Assembly (NCBI GenBank): GCA_036785325.1
Contig: JAXIVH010000028.1
Coordinates: forward strand, 4,938,946-5,002,945
Direction: 5' to 3'
DNA from: Urophycis tenuis
Taxonomy: Eukaryota; Chordata; Actinopteri; Gadiformes; Phycidae
DNA length: 64,000 nt
The position numbers and the translations under genes were made by a program. Below, one piece after another: positions 18,143 to 29,728 of the stretch (positions are counted from its first letter, which is position 1; every line of letters starts with the position of its first letter). The notes beneath the pieces are model-generated. The model saw only the letters and a list, made by a program, of their open reading frames with translations, had not been told where the DNA came from and ran no database searches.

Positions 18143-21100
18143 TTATTGCGGTGTGTTGCGGCGATGCATAGCCATGTGGCTGTGCAGGCCGATGCGGGAT
18201 CCGCAGATTTTGCCACAAGAGAGACAGGGGTATGTGACACTGGAGGGTGTGGGCACTGCAGCACGCTGATGCCTCAGTGCACGTCGCTGTATCCTCCTCT
18301 CTGTGGCTTGCTCCTGAAGGTAAGTAGTTCCCTGGTAGCAGGAGGAGCTCCAGGTGTTGCGATCAGCAGCCAGGGACTCGAGTGCTGTAGGTGGTATGTT
18401 GCACTGCTTCAGGAGGGATTTGATGTGATCCTTGAAGCGCTTTTTTGGACCCCCGGCAGATCTCTGGCCATCCAGAAGTTGGCCGTAGAGGATTTGCCTG
18501 GGCAGGCGGTGGGCAGGCATACGGATCACATGCCCAACCCAGCGTAGGTGTTTCTGCGCAAGGAGCACGGCGATGCTAGGTGTGTGGGTCCGGTCAAAGA
18601 CTTCGGTATAGGGCACCTTGTCTACCCAGGACACACCCAGGATCCTTTGCAGGCAACGGATGTGGAAGGCCTCTAGATTTAGAAAGTGCCTCTGGTAGGG
18701 TGTCCAGGTTTCTGAGCCATACAGCAGCGTGGAAAGACAGACTGCCCTGTACACCGCTGCTTTGGTGGAGGTGGTGAGGTTCCTGTTCTGGAAGACCCTG
18801 GAGCTAAGCCTGCCAAAGGCAGCAGAGGCCAGACCGATGCGGACCTGGATGCAGTCATCGATGTTGCAGGAGGGGGACAGAATGCTGCCTAGGTAGGTGA
18901 AGTGTGGGACGATGGCAAGGGGATGACCGTCGAGGGTGAAGGTGGGCACGCGTGTTTGGGGGGTGAACTCCTGAACAACTATCTGTGTTTTCTTTATGTT
19001 GACTTGGAGACCAATGGCACTGTAGATGGAGGCGACCACATTCAGCGCACGCTGTAGGGATTCTGGTGAGTGGGCGAGGAGAGCACAGTCATCTGCATAC
19101 TGTAGCTCTGAGATGTGTTGGGTGGTGGTTTTGGTGAAGGCTTGGAGGCGCCGAATGTTGAAGAGATTGCCATCCAGTCTGTACTGTATCTGTACCCCGT
19201 CAGAGGGGTCCAGGAGTTTGTGGGAGAGCAGGGTGACTGTGGAGAGGAATATGTTGAAGATGGTTGGGGCTAGGACACACCCTTGCTTGACCCCGATATT
19301 CACACTGAAGAATGGAGATTGTTGGCCACCAACACTCACACAGGCTTGCATCCCATCATGGAATTGCCGTAAGATGTTCCTGAACTTTGGTGGAACCCCC
19401 AGCTTCCCCAGCACTTCCCACAGCAGTTCCCGGTTTACCGTGTCGAAGGCCTTGGACAGATCGATGAAAGCTAGGTACAGGTTTTTGCAGTGTTCTGTGC
19501 ATTTTTCCTGTACCTGTCTAGCAACAAAAATCATGTCTGCAGTGCTTCGCTGTTGCCTAAAGCCGCACTGGGACTCCGGTAGGATGTTGTCGGTAGCATG
19601 GGATGCTAGTCGAAGTAGCATGATCCGTGCTAGCACCTTCCCGGCAACTGACAAGAGGGAAATGCCTCTGCTGTTACCGCAGTCTGCTTTGTCTCCTCTA
19701 CGCTTAAAGATTGTGATGATGTTGGCATCTTTCCAATCTTGCGGGATGACTTCAGATGACCAGATGGTACTGATCAGTTGGTGTAATCTGCGGGTGAGGA
19801 GGTATCCACCATGCTTCAGGATTTCTGCCGGGACTCCATCAAGGCCCGGGCTCTTGTTGTTCTTCAAGCCAGCAATGGCTTTTCCTACCTCAGCAAAGCT
19901 GGGGGAGGAGTCCAGATCGGTGGCGGTTGGCAGGCATGGGAGGTCGGCAAGTGTGTCCATCCTGGATGGATATGAGGTGTTCAGCAGGGTGTTGAAGTGC
20001 TCAGCCCACCTGTCAAGGATCTGTTGTTTGTCCTTGTACAGGATGGTACCATCTGCTGATCTGACCGGGGTTATCCTCTTCCTCTGTGGGCCATAGACAG
20101 CCTTGATGGCGTCATAGAAAGCGTGTGAGTTGTTGGTGTCCGCGTGATGCTGTATCTCACTGGCTTTCTTTGTCCACCAGTCATTCTCCATGGCTCTGAG
20201 GGTGCGCTGGGTTTCAGCCCGGATGTTGTTGAAGCGGGCCTTCAGCGAGGTGGATTGGGGGTTGGAGAGGTGAGCTGCAAGGGCTTTGTGTTTTGCCTGA
20301 AGTAGGTTATGGATACCTGGTGCACTGTTGTCAAACCAGTCTTGGTGTCTCCGTCTGGTGTACCCTACAGACTCTACTGCCGCCTGGTGAATAGCAGCGC
20401 GTAGGGTGCTCCAGGTGAAGCTGACGTCGGGATCAGCTGGTGTTTCAGGGAGCTTAGACAGCTGTAAGGCGATCTGTTCCCTTAGCTGGTTGACTGAATG
20501 CGGGGACTTCAATGCATCACAGTTGAGCTTCCTGCAGGGTGATGTTTTCCTCAGTGGGGGACGGAGTTCCAGGGTGAGTTTAGCTCTGATCAGGCGGTGA
20601 TCAGTCCAACAGTCTGCTCCACGCATGGCTCTGGTGACTGACACCTCCTTCCTGTCAGCTTGGCGGACAATGATGTAATCAAGGAGGTGCCAGTGTTTAG
20701 AGCGGGGGTGTTGCCAGGAGGTCGTGAATTTGTTCTTCAGTTGGAACAAGGTGTTGGTGATGACCAGCCGATACTCAGAGCAGAGAGTGAGGAGGCGAAG
20801 ACCATTTTCGTTGAGGTTCCCAACACCGTGCTGCCCAAGCACATCCTTCCATAATGCACCGTCAGAGCCCACTCTCGCGTTAAAGTCCCCGAGGAGAATG
20901 AGCTTGTCGGTGGAGGGTGTTACATTTATGGCGGATTGCAGGGAGGCATAGAAGAGTTCCTTGCACTCAGGGTCAGCATCCAGTGTTGGGGCATACGCAC
21001 TGATGAGGGTGGCATGACGGTTGTTGGTGAGGGGAATCCGCCAGGTCATCAGTCTTTCATTGATGCCGACCGGGGGTTCTGGGCACCTTTGAAGTAGGCT

Positions 21101-21463
21101 TGATCGCACAGCAAAACCAACACCATGGAGGCGGCGGGAGCCTTCTGGAAGTCCCCTCCAGAAGAAGGTGTAGCCTTCTCCCACCTCTGTTATAGAATCC
21201 TCACCATGGAGGCGGGTTTCGCTAAGAGCTGCGATATCGATGTTGTATCTCTGCAGCTCGTGTGCGATCAGCGCTGTTCTTCTTTGGGGACGAGAGGAGT
21301 CAACACGCGCATCCAAAAGTGTGCGGATGTTCCAGGTTGCAACGGTGAGATTAACGTGGGTTTTCTTATATTTCTTATATTTTCGACCGCGTGGAGGGAT
21401 GACCCGGCAGCTGCGGCAGGCTGCCCGGGTTGAACGGAACAGACCTTTTTTAGGCCACCTTTT
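18143..21463 (-). CDS. LINE endonuclease-reverse transcriptase (ORF2-like), intact
   Basis: The frame is open from just after a TAG (21464-21466) to TAA at 18143-18145, about 1,106 codons without break. No ATG occurs before the endonuclease; a TTG at 21316 is the first near-start codon, but the APE motif TWNIRTLLD lies at and upstream of it, so the true start is further up or initiation is unconventional. Numbering from 21316: SETR 32-35, GDFNARVG 143-150 and CWTDH 236-240 are APE endonuclease motifs; GFRQQRST 585-592, AFIDLSKAFDTV 616-627 and YADD 740-743 are RT motifs; C1031-x2-C1034-x12-H1047-x3-H1051 is a C-terminal zinc finger. The enzyme nicks target DNA and copies its RNA there. All catalytic motifs are present, so the copy is young. 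Confidence 0.95.
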   Translation of the reverse strand, partial: KRWPKKGLFRSTRAACRSCRVIPPRGRKYKKYKKTHVNLTVATWNIRTLLDARVDSSRPQRRTALIAHELQRYNIDIAALSETRLHGEDSITEVGEGYTFFWRGLPEGSRRLHGVGFAVRSSLLQRCPEPPVGINERLMTWRIPLTNNRHATLISAYAPTLDADPECKELFYASLQSAINVTPSTDKLILLGDFNARVGSDGALWKDVLGQHGVGNLNENGLRLLTLCSEYRLVITNTLFQLKNKFTTSWQHPRSKHWHLLDYIIVRQADRKEVSVTRAMRGADCWTDHRLIRAKLTLELRPPLRKTSPCRKLNCDALKSPHSVNQLREQIALQLSKLPETPADPDVSFTWSTLRAAIHQAAVESVGYTRRRHQDWFDNSAPGIHNLLQAKHKALAAHLSNPQSTSLKARFNNIRAETQRTLRAMENDWWTKKASEIQHHADTNNSHAFYDAIKAVYGPQRKRITPVRSADGTILYKDKQQILDRWAEHFNTLLNTSYPSRMDTLADLPCLPTATDLDSSPSFAEVGKAIAGLKNNKSPGLDGVPAEILKHGGYLLTRRLHQLISTIWSSEVIPQDWKDANIITIFKRRGDKADCGNSRGISLLSVAGKVLARIMLLRLASHATDNILPESQCGFRQQRSTADMIFVARQVQEKCTEHCKNLYLAFIDLSKAFDTVNRELLWEVLGKLGVPPKFRNILRQFHDGMQACVSVGGQQSPFFSVNIGVKQGCVLAPTIFNIFLSTVTLLSHKLLDPSDGVQIQYRLDGNLFNIRRLQAFTKTTTQHISELQYADDCALLAHSPESLQRALNVVASIYSAIGLQVNIKKTQIVVQEFTPQTRVPTFTLDGHPLAIVPHFTYLGSILSPSCNIDDCIQVRIGLASAAFGRLSSRVFQNRNLTTSTKAAVYRAVCLSTLLYGSETWTPYQRHFLNLEAFHIRCLQRILGVSWVDKVPYTEVFDRTHTPSIAVLLAQKHLRWVGHVIRMPAHRLPRQILYGQLLDGQRSAGGPKKRFKDHIKSLLKQCNIPPTALESLAADRNTWSSSCYQGTTYLQEQATERRIQRRALRHQRAAVPTPSSVTYPCLSCGKICGSRIGLHSHMAMHRRNTPQ

Positions 21464-22398
21464 CTAGGCCCTTCCCTCTCAGGGTGAGCAGGGAGGAGCT
21501 GCTCAGTCGCGTGAGGAGCTGCCGGAGAGGAGCGCTGTTCCATCCCACTCCTCGGCGACCATCTATCTCACGCCGCCTAGCGTGCAGGGTTGGGCTAGAT
21601 ACTCCCAGTCACATCCTGACCTGTACCTACCGCCCTTCCCCAACGCCGCAGGACTTGTTATGGGGGGGAGGGGATGGGGTGGGATGGGGGTGGGGTATTT
21701 GGAGCAGGCCTGCGCAGGAGAGTAGATTATAGTGAGGGTAGTGGTGCGCAGTCACTGACCTCACTGTCTTGGCTCCCCCCTACATTCTCCAGTGGCATGC
21801 AAGGCACGACGACCTTCAGTGGAGGAGAGTTGCAGAAGACTGCCAGAACACCAGGTCTGTTGGTGACTGCCTAATGCGGGTTATCTCCACAGGTTTTTGT
21901 TCGGAGTTTCCTTCTCCTAGCTGGGTTGCCTGCCATGGCTATGAGCCCCAACCACCCACCCAACATCTTCGCACACTCCGCCGTTGGGGTCTTAACTATT
22001 TACCCATAGCTGGAGCTATTTACCCATAGCTGGGACAGTGGTTGACGGACACCAGGGCATTTCCACTCACCGATGGGCCTGCATGCCACGTCTCTGGGGC
22101 CCACTGCTGCTCCGAGATTCCGTACAACTTAGCCTGGGACCGCAAGGGACCAGTTACCATGTGCGCCACGAGGAGGCGTGTATGAGATCTTGGCGGTGGA
22201 GAGGCTATGTACCGGCTGAGGAGGCTTACTCACTCGGCTCCTCTTTTCGCCCCTGAAAACAAGGAGCTATCCGGTGGCAGTAGCTGAAAGCAGAGAGAAG
22301 CAAGCAGAAGCAGCATGCAGCATGCACTAACTACAAGCACTACTACTCCAACACTACTGCACTGACGCATCACACGCCCTGTGTGATGCGTGTGCCTA
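21464..22398 (-). other. LINE 5' region
   Basis: About 0.93 kb upstream of the endonuclease frame. No ORF with recognisable ORF1 features (coiled coil, RRM or CCHC) is seen on the minus strand. It contains GC-rich stretches, a G-run (about 21661-21700) and, at its far end, a perfect hairpin. Confidence 0.5.
22365..22391. other. Perfect hairpin at the LINE 5' end
   Basis: Arms of 11 bp (22365-22375 and 22381-22391) around the loop GCCCT. The hairpin lies 7 bp from the right-hand insertion boundary. Confidence 0.8.
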
Positions 22399-22481
22399 GA
22401 CACACACACACACACACACACACCACGCGCGCATATATACACACACACACACGCATATATACACACACATATATATATATA
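22399..22481. repeat. CA/TA microsatellite of B3, right half
   Basis: It resumes with AGACACAC and GCGCGCATATAT, continuing the module interrupted at 18076. Confidence 0.95.
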
Positions 22482-22678
22482 CTTAAACATAGCTGACCCT
22501 TTTTTTCCCCCTTCTCGGGGATTATGCTCCCAGTTTTGATCTCGGACGTCTGGTCACTTATAGCATATAATAATATTCTATTACTGTTAAGCCAACTATG
22601 AATAATAAAACAGGCCAAAACATGTGTCCTTTATCATAGCTACACGTGTTACAAAAAAAACGTGTGAATTGAAAAGTT
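22482..22678. repeat. B3 right part
   Basis: CTGAC, T7C5 and TTCTCGGGG (no AG at the acceptor place), then AT-rich sequence to the satellite, as in B1. Confidence 0.6.
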
Positions 22679-24176
22679 GAAGGTATGTTTTTAGCTGCTG
22701 GGTAGACTTCAGTCAGCCTGACGCAGTTTTGTCTGTGAGCAACCAAATTGCTCGGGGATGGGCTCATTTTAAGCAGGGAAATCTAAGGTTCCCAATGGCG
22801 TATGGCAAGACTATATTGAGTCATGGGTCGTTGAAATACTAAGCTAATTAATTTCTGTTCTTTATTGAAAGATTGATCTTAATTGAAACGTTGAAGGTAT
22901 GTTTTTAGCTGCTGGGTAGACTTCAGTCAACCTGACGCAGTTTTGTCTCTGAGCAAGCAGACTGCTCGCGGATGGGCTCATTTTAAGCGGGGAAATCTAA
23001 GCTTTCCAACGGCGTATGGCAAGACTATATTGACTCATTGGTTGTTGAAATACTAAGCTAATTAATTTGTGATCTGTAAGGAAAGATTGATGTTAATTGA
23101 AACGTTGAAGGTATGTTTTTAGCTGCTGGGTAGACTTCATTCAACCTGACGCAGTTTAGTCTGTGATCAACCAGACTGCTCGCGGATGGGCTCATTTTAA
23201 GCGGGGAAATCTAAGCTTTCCAACGGCGTATGGCAAGACTATATTGACTCATGGGTCGTTGAAATACTAAGCTAATTAATTTGTGTTCTGTAAGGAAAGA
23301 TTGATGTTAATTGAAACGTTGAAGGTATGTTTTTAGCTGCTGGGTAGACTTCAGTCAACCTGACGCAGTTTAGTCTGTGAGCAACCAAATTGCTCAGGGA
23401 TGGGCTCATTATAAGCGGGGAAATCTAAGCTTCCCAACGGCGTATGGCAAGACTATATTCACCAAAGGGTCGTTGAAATACTAAGCTAATTAATTTGTGT
23501 TCTGTAAGGAAAGATTGATGTTAATTGAAACGTTAAAGGTATGTTTTTAGCTGCTGGGTAGACTTCATTCAACCTGACGCAGTTTAGTCTGTGATCAACC
23601 AGACTGCTCGCGGATGGGCTCATTTTAAGCGGGGAAATCTAAGCTTTCCAACGGCGTATGGCAAGAGTATATTGACTCATGGGTCGTTGAAATACTAAGC
23701 TAATTAATTTGTGTTCTGTAAGGAAAGATTGATGTTAATTGAAACGTTGAAGGTATGTTTTTAGCTGCTGGGTAGACTTCAGTCAACCTGACGCAGTTTA
23801 GTCTGTGATCAACCAGACTGCTCGAGGATGGGCTCATTTTAAGCGGGGAAATCTAAGCTTTCCAACGGCGTATGGCAAGACTATATTCACTAAAGGGTCG
23901 TTGAAATACTAAGCTAATTAATTTGTGTTCTGTAAGGAAAGATTGATGTTAATTGAAACGTTGAAGGTATGTCTTTAGCTGCTGTGTAGACTTCAGTCAA
24001 CCTCACGCAGATTTGTCTGTGAGCAACCAAATTGCTCGTAGATGGGCTCATTTTAAACAGGGAAATCTAAGCTTTCCAACGACGTATGGCATGACTATAT
24101 TTGCCCATGGGTCGTCGAAATAATAAGCTGATTCATGTGTGTTCTGTTGGCTGTGGAAAGAAAATAGCACACAAGT
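22679..24176. repeat. S4: satellite array, about 7 monomers
   Basis: 214-bp monomers; the two forms alternate irregularly. Confidence 0.95.
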
Positions 24177-24334
24177 CATACCAAGTCACCTTTATTTTTC
24201 AGTGATAAACATTAATAAATAAACAGTATGGACATTGTATAAACAGTTGTATGAAAAGTCTAAACGGTATGAACAGTGTTCTTATAAAAGATATCAATAT
24301 CAATACTGATCACGTGTGTATTTTATATTTCCAG
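24177..24334. repeat. B4 left part (intron-like)
   Basis: As in B3. Confidence 0.6.
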
Positions 24335-24838
24335 GTTATTTGTTGATGAGCCAGAGCCTGTGACTCCCACCAACCGGCCCGTTCAGCCCACTGCGTTGTC
24401 GTCCTCCACCCGGCCGAAGCCTCCTGCGCCCACCCGCCTCCAGCCGAGGCCTCCTGCTGCATCAGCCTGTGGCCCGCCCGCCCCCTGTGTCGGCAGCACC
24501 CATACCGCTGGTCCTCCCCGCACAGCCACAGGCCCCCTCCGTCCTGCTTCGTGGGCCATCCTGCAGCTGTCTCTGCAGTCATCGTGTGTCAAAACCATTC
24601 AAACTTGTATATGGTAACATTTCAAAATGACACCAGCATAAATGAGGACCTTGCAATAGGTTGTGTGTTACATGACCCCCCTGGCATACAGCTGTATGTC
24701 TCTGTGAAGGTGGTTGTGAAGAACTGCATCCGGCTGAACAAGTACAAGTGCCGGCGAGGCAGCAACTCTCTCGAGGGGTTGCACACCCACCTGGTTAACG
24801 CCATCCCTTCACAGCGATATGGGATCATGCCGTTCCAA
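24335..24838 (+). pseudogene. B4: exon-like segment, CGA copy
   Basis: 504 nt, with the CGA codon, so the second frame runs open from 24551 through GSNSLEGLHTHLVNAIP to the donor. The first half is still one frame off. Confidence 0.6.
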
Positions 24839-24848
24839 GTAAGTGATT

Positions 24849-24850
<2 letters not shown>

Positions 24851-24911
<61 letters not shown>

Positions 24912-24957
24912 GCGCGCATATATACACTTATATATACACACACATATATATATATAC
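24851..24957. repeat. CA/TA microsatellite of B4
   Basis: (AC)n, GCGCGCGC, TATATACACTTATATA and AT runs. Confidence 0.95.
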
Positions 24958-25152
24958 TTAAACATAGCTGACCCTTTTTTTCCCCCTTCTCGGGGATTAT
25001 GCTCCCAGTTTTGATCTCGGACGTCTGGTCACTTATAGCGTATAATAATATTCTATTACTGTTAAGCCAACTATGAATAATAAAACAGGCCAAAACATGT
25101 GTCCTTTATCATAGCTACACGTGTTACAAAAAAAACGCGTGAATTGAAAAGT
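24958..25152. repeat. B4 right part
   Basis: As in B3, with CGG at the acceptor place. Confidence 0.6.
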
Positions 25153-26650
25153 TGAAGGTATGTTTTTAGCTGCTGGGTAGACTTCAGTCAGCCTGACGCA
25201 GTTTTGTCTGTGAGCAACCAAATTGCTCGGGGATGGGCTCATTTTAAGCGGGGAAATCTAAGGTTCCCAACGGCGTATGGCAAGACTATATTCACCAAAG
25301 GGCCTTTGAAATACTAAGCTAATTAATTTGTGTTCTGTAAGGAAAGATTGATGTTAATTGAAACGTTAAAGGTATGTTTTTAGCTGCTGGGTAGACTTCA
25401 TTCAACCTGACGCAGTTTAGTCTGTGATCAACCAGACTGCTCGCGGATGGGCTCATTTTAAGCGGGGAAATCTAAGCTTTCCAACGGCCTATGGCAAGAC
25501 TATATTGACTCATGGGTCATTGAAATACTAAGCTAATTAATTTGTGTTCTGTAAGGAAAGATTGATGTTAATTGAAACGTTGAAGGTATGTTTTTAGCTG
25601 CTGGGTAGACTTCAGTCAACCTGACGCAGTTTAGTCTGTGATCAACCAGACTGCTCGAGGATGGGCTCATTTTAAGCGGGGAAATCTAAGCTTTTCAACG
25701 GCGTATGGCAAGACTATATTCACCAATGGCCCGTTGAAATACTAAGCTAATTAATTTGTGTTCTGTAAGGAAAGATTGATGTCAATTGAAACGTTAAAAG
25801 TATGTTTTTAGCTGCTAGGTAGACTTCATTCAACCTGACGCAGTTTAGTCTGTGATCAACCAGACTGCTCGCGGATGGGCTCATTTTAAGCGGGGAAATC
25901 TAAGCTTTCCAACGGCGTATGAAAAGACTATATTGACTCATGGGTCGTTGAAATACTAAGCTAATTAATTTGTGTTCTGTAAGGAAAGATTGATGTTAAT
26001 TGAAACGTTGAAGGTATGTTTTTAGCTGCTGGGTAGACTTCAGTCAACCTGACGCAGTTTAGTCTGTGAGCAACCAAATTGCTCAGGGATGGGCTCATTA
26101 TAAGCGGGGAAATCTAAGCTTTCCAACGGCGTATGGCAAGACTATATTCACCAAAGGGTCGTTGAAATACTAAGCTAATTAATTTGGGTTCTGTAAGGAA
26201 AGATTGATGTTAATTGAAACGTTAAAGGTATGTTTTTAGCTGCTGGGTAGACTTCATTCAACCTGACGCAGTTTAGTCTGTGATCAACCAGACTGCTCGC
26301 GGATGGGCTCATTATAAGCGGGGAAATCTAAGCTTTCCAACGGCGTATGGCAAGACTATATTCACTAAAGGGTCGTTGAAATACTAAGCTAATTAATTTG
26401 TGTTCTGTAAGGAAAGATTGATGTTAATTGAAACGTTGAAGGTATGTCTTTAGCTGCTGTGTAGACTTCAGTCAACCTGACGCAGATTTGTCTGTGAGCA
26501 ACCAAATTGCTCGGAGATGGGCTCATTTTAAACGGGGAAATCTAAGCTTTCCAACGACGTATGGCATGACTATATTTGCCCATGGGTCGTCGAAATAATA
26601 AGCTGATTCATGTGTGTTCAGTTGGCTGTGGAAAGAAAATAGCACACAAG
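25153..26650. repeat. S5: satellite array, about 7 monomers
   Basis: 214-bp monomers. Confidence 0.95.
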
Positions 26651-26809
26651 TCATACCAAGTCACCTTTATTTTTCAGTGATAAACATTAATAAATAAACA
26701 GTATGGACATTGTATAAACAGTTGTATAAAAAGTGTAAACGGTATGAACAGTGTTCTTATAAAAGATATCAATATCAATACTGATCACGTGTGTATTTTA
26801 TATTTCCAG
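26651..26809. repeat. B5 left part (intron-like)
   Basis: As in B3. Confidence 0.6.
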
Positions 26810-27313
26810 GTTATTTGTTGATGAGCCAGAGCCTGTGACTCCCACCAACCGGCCCGTTCAGCCCACTGCGTTGTCGTCCTCCACCCGGCCGAAGCCTCCT
26901 GCGCCCACCCGCCTCCAGCCGAGGCCTCCTGCTGCGTCAGCCTGTGGCCCGCCCGCCCCCTGTGTCGGCAGCACCCATACCGCTGGTCCTCCCCGCACAG
27001 CCACAGGCCCCCTCCGTCCTGCTTCGTGGGCCATCCTGCAGCTGTCTCTGCAGTCATCGTGTGTCAAAACCATTCAAACTTGTATATGGTAACATTTCAA
27101 AATGACACCAGCATAAATGAGGACCTTGCAATAGGTTGTGTGTTACAGGACCCCCCTGGCATACAGCTGTATGTCTCTGTGAAGGTGGTTGTGAAGAACT
27201 GCATCCGGCTGAACAAGTACAAGTGCCGGCGAGGCAGCAACTCTCTCGAGGGGTTGCACACCCACCTGGTTAACGCCATCCCTTCACAGCGATATGGGAT
27301 CATGCCGTTCCAA
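26810..27313 (+). pseudogene. B5: exon-like segment, CGA copy
   Basis: 504 nt, CGA copy with Gln at the H/QDPP position. The second frame is open from 27026 to the donor. Confidence 0.6.
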
Positions 27314-27323
27314 GTAAGTGATT

Positions 27324-27325
<2 letters not shown>

Positions 27326-27384
<59 letters not shown>

Positions 27385-27448
27385 GCAGGCGCATATATAC
27401 ACACACACACACACACTTATATATACACACACATATATATATATATAC
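27326..27448. repeat. CA/TA microsatellite of B5
   Basis: The longest of the set, with a GCGCAGGCGC interruption. Confidence 0.95.
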
Positions 27449-27644
27449 TTAAACATAGCTGACCCTTTTTTTCCTCCTTCTCGGGGATTATGCTCCCAGT
27501 TTTGATCTCGGACGTCTGGTCACTTATAGCATATAATAATATTCTATTACTGTTAAGCCAACTATGAATAATAAAACAGGCCAAAACATGTGTCCTTTAT
27601 CATAGCTACACGTGTTACAAAAAAAACGCGTGAATTGAAAAGTT
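27449..27644. repeat. B5 right part
   Basis: The polypyrimidine stretch reads TTTTTTTCCTCC here; otherwise as in B3. Confidence 0.6.
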
Positions 27645-29569
27645 GAAGGTATGTTTTTAGCTGCTGGGTAGACTTCAGTGAACCTGACGCAGTTTTGTCT
27701 GTGAGCAACCAAATTGCTCGGGGATGGGCTCATTTTAAGCGGGGAAATCTAAGGTTCCAAACGGCGTATGGCAAGACTATATTGAGTCATGGGTCGTTGA
27801 AATACTAAGCTAATTAATTTCTGTTCTTTATTGAAAGATTGATCTTAATTGAAACGTTGAAGGTATGTTTTTAGCTGCTGGGTAGACTTCAGTCAATCTG
27901 ACGCAGTTTTGTCTGTGAGCAAGCAGACTGCTCGCGGATGGGCTCATTCTAAGCGGGGAAATCTAAGCTTTCCAACGGCGTATGGCAAGAGTATATTGAC
28001 TCATGGGTCGTTGAAATACTAAGCTAATTAATTTGTGATCTGTAAGGAAAGATTGATGTTAATTGAAACGGTGAAGGTATGTTTTTAGCTGCTGGGTAGA
28101 CTTCAGTCAACCTGACACAGTTTTGTCTCTGAGCAACCAAATTGCTTGGGGATGGGCTCAATATAAGCGGGGAAATCTAAGCTTTTCAACGGCGTATGGC
28201 AAGACTATATTCACCAAAGGGCCTTTGAAATACTAAGCTAATTAATTTGTGTTCTGTAAGGAAAGATTGATGTTAATTGAAACGTTGAAGGTATGTTTTT
28301 AGCTGCTGGGTAGACTTCAGTCAACCTGACGCAGTTTAGTCTGTGATCAACCAGACTGCTCGCGGATGGGCTCATTTTAAGCGGGGAAATCTAAGCTTTT
28401 CAACGGCGTATGGCAAGACTATATTGACTCATGGGTCGTTGAAATACTAAGCTAATTAATTTGTGTTCTGTAAGGAAAGATTGATGTTAATTGAAACGTT
28501 GAAGGTATGTTTTTAGCTGCTGGGTAGACTTCAGTCAACCTGACGCAGTTTAGTCTGTGAGCAACCAAATTGCTCAGGGATGGGCTCATTATAAGCGGGG
28601 AAATCTAAGCTTTCCAACGGCGTATGGAAAGACTATATTGACTCATGGGTCGTTGAAATACTAAGCTAATTAATTTGTGTTCTGTAAGGAAAGATTGATG
28701 TTAATTGAAACGTTGAAGGTATGTTTTTAGCTGCTGGGTAGACTTCAGTCAACCTGACGCAGTTTAGTCTGTGAGCAACCAAATTGCTCAGGGATGGGCT
28801 CATTATAAGCGGGGAAATCTAAGCTTTCCAACGGCGTATGGCAAGACTATATTCACCAAAGGGTCGTTGAAATACTAAGCTAATTAATTTGGGTTCTGTA
28901 AGGAAAGATTGATGTTAATTGAAACGTTAAAGGTATGTTTTTAGCTGCTGGGTAGACTTCATTCAACCTGACGCAGTTTAGTCTGTGATCAACCAGACTG
29001 CTCGCGGATGGACTCATTTTAAGCGGGGAAATCTAAGCTTTCCAACGGCGTATGGCAAGACTATATTGACTCATGGGTCATTGAAATACTAAGCTAATTA
29101 ATTTCTGTTCTGTAAGGAAAGATTGATGTTAATTGAAACGTTGAAGGTATGTTTTTAGCTGCTGGGTAGACTTCAGTCAACCTGACGCAGTTTAGTCTGT
29201 GATCAACCAGACTGCTCGCGGATGGGCTCATTTTAAGCGGGGAAATCTAAGCTTTCCAACGGCGTATGGCAAGAGTATATTGACTCATGGGTCGTTGAAA
29301 TACTAAGCTAATTAATTTGTGTTCTGTAAGGAAAGATTGATGTTAATTGAAACGTTGAAGGTATGTCTTTAGCTGCTGTGTAGACTTCAGTCAACCTGAC
29401 GCAGATTTGTCTGTGAGCAACCAAATTGCTCGGAGATGGGCTCATTTTAAACGGGGAAATCTAAGCTTTCCAACGACGTATGGCATGACTATATTTGCCC
29501 ATGGGTCGTCGAAATAATAAGCTGATTCATGTGTGTTCTGTTGGCTGTGGAAAGAAAATAGCACACAAG
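27645..29569. repeat. S6: satellite array, about 9 monomers
   Basis: 214-bp monomers, two more than S3-S5. Confidence 0.95.
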
Positions 29570-29728
29570 TCATACCAAGTCACCTTTATTTTTCAGTGAT
29601 AAACATTAATAAATAAACAGTATGGACATTGTATAAACAGTTGTATAAAAAGTCTAAACGGTATGAACAGTGTTCTTATAAAAGATATCAATATCAATAC
29701 TGATCACGTGTGTATTTTATATTTCCAG
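29570..29728. repeat. B6 left part (intron-like)
   Basis: As in B3. Confidence 0.6.

Larger units (their letters stand above)
18077..22398 (-). mobile_element. APE-type LINE inserted in the B3 microsatellite
   Basis: All other B copies continue GCGCAT into ATATACACAC; here about 4.3 kb of foreign sequence intervenes. Its coding strand is minus, so the 3' end is on the left (short 3' UTR 18077-18142, no poly-A). AGACACAC...GCGCGCATAT is present on both sides, consistent with a target-site duplication of about 30 bp whose limits cannot be fixed inside a microsatellite. 21464-22398 is a 5' region with no recognisable ORF1. Frame content is like the 'craniofacial development protein 2-like' LINEs of fish; clade not assigned. 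Confidence 0.85.

Noticed and set aside
19026..20096. 356-codon plus-strand frame opposite the LINE coding strand
   Set aside because: It is antisense to RT motifs that are clear on the minus strand; no recognisable protein in this frame.
21484..22256. Several short plus-strand frames in the LINE 5' region
   Set aside because: They are on the non-coding strand of the element and show no domain.
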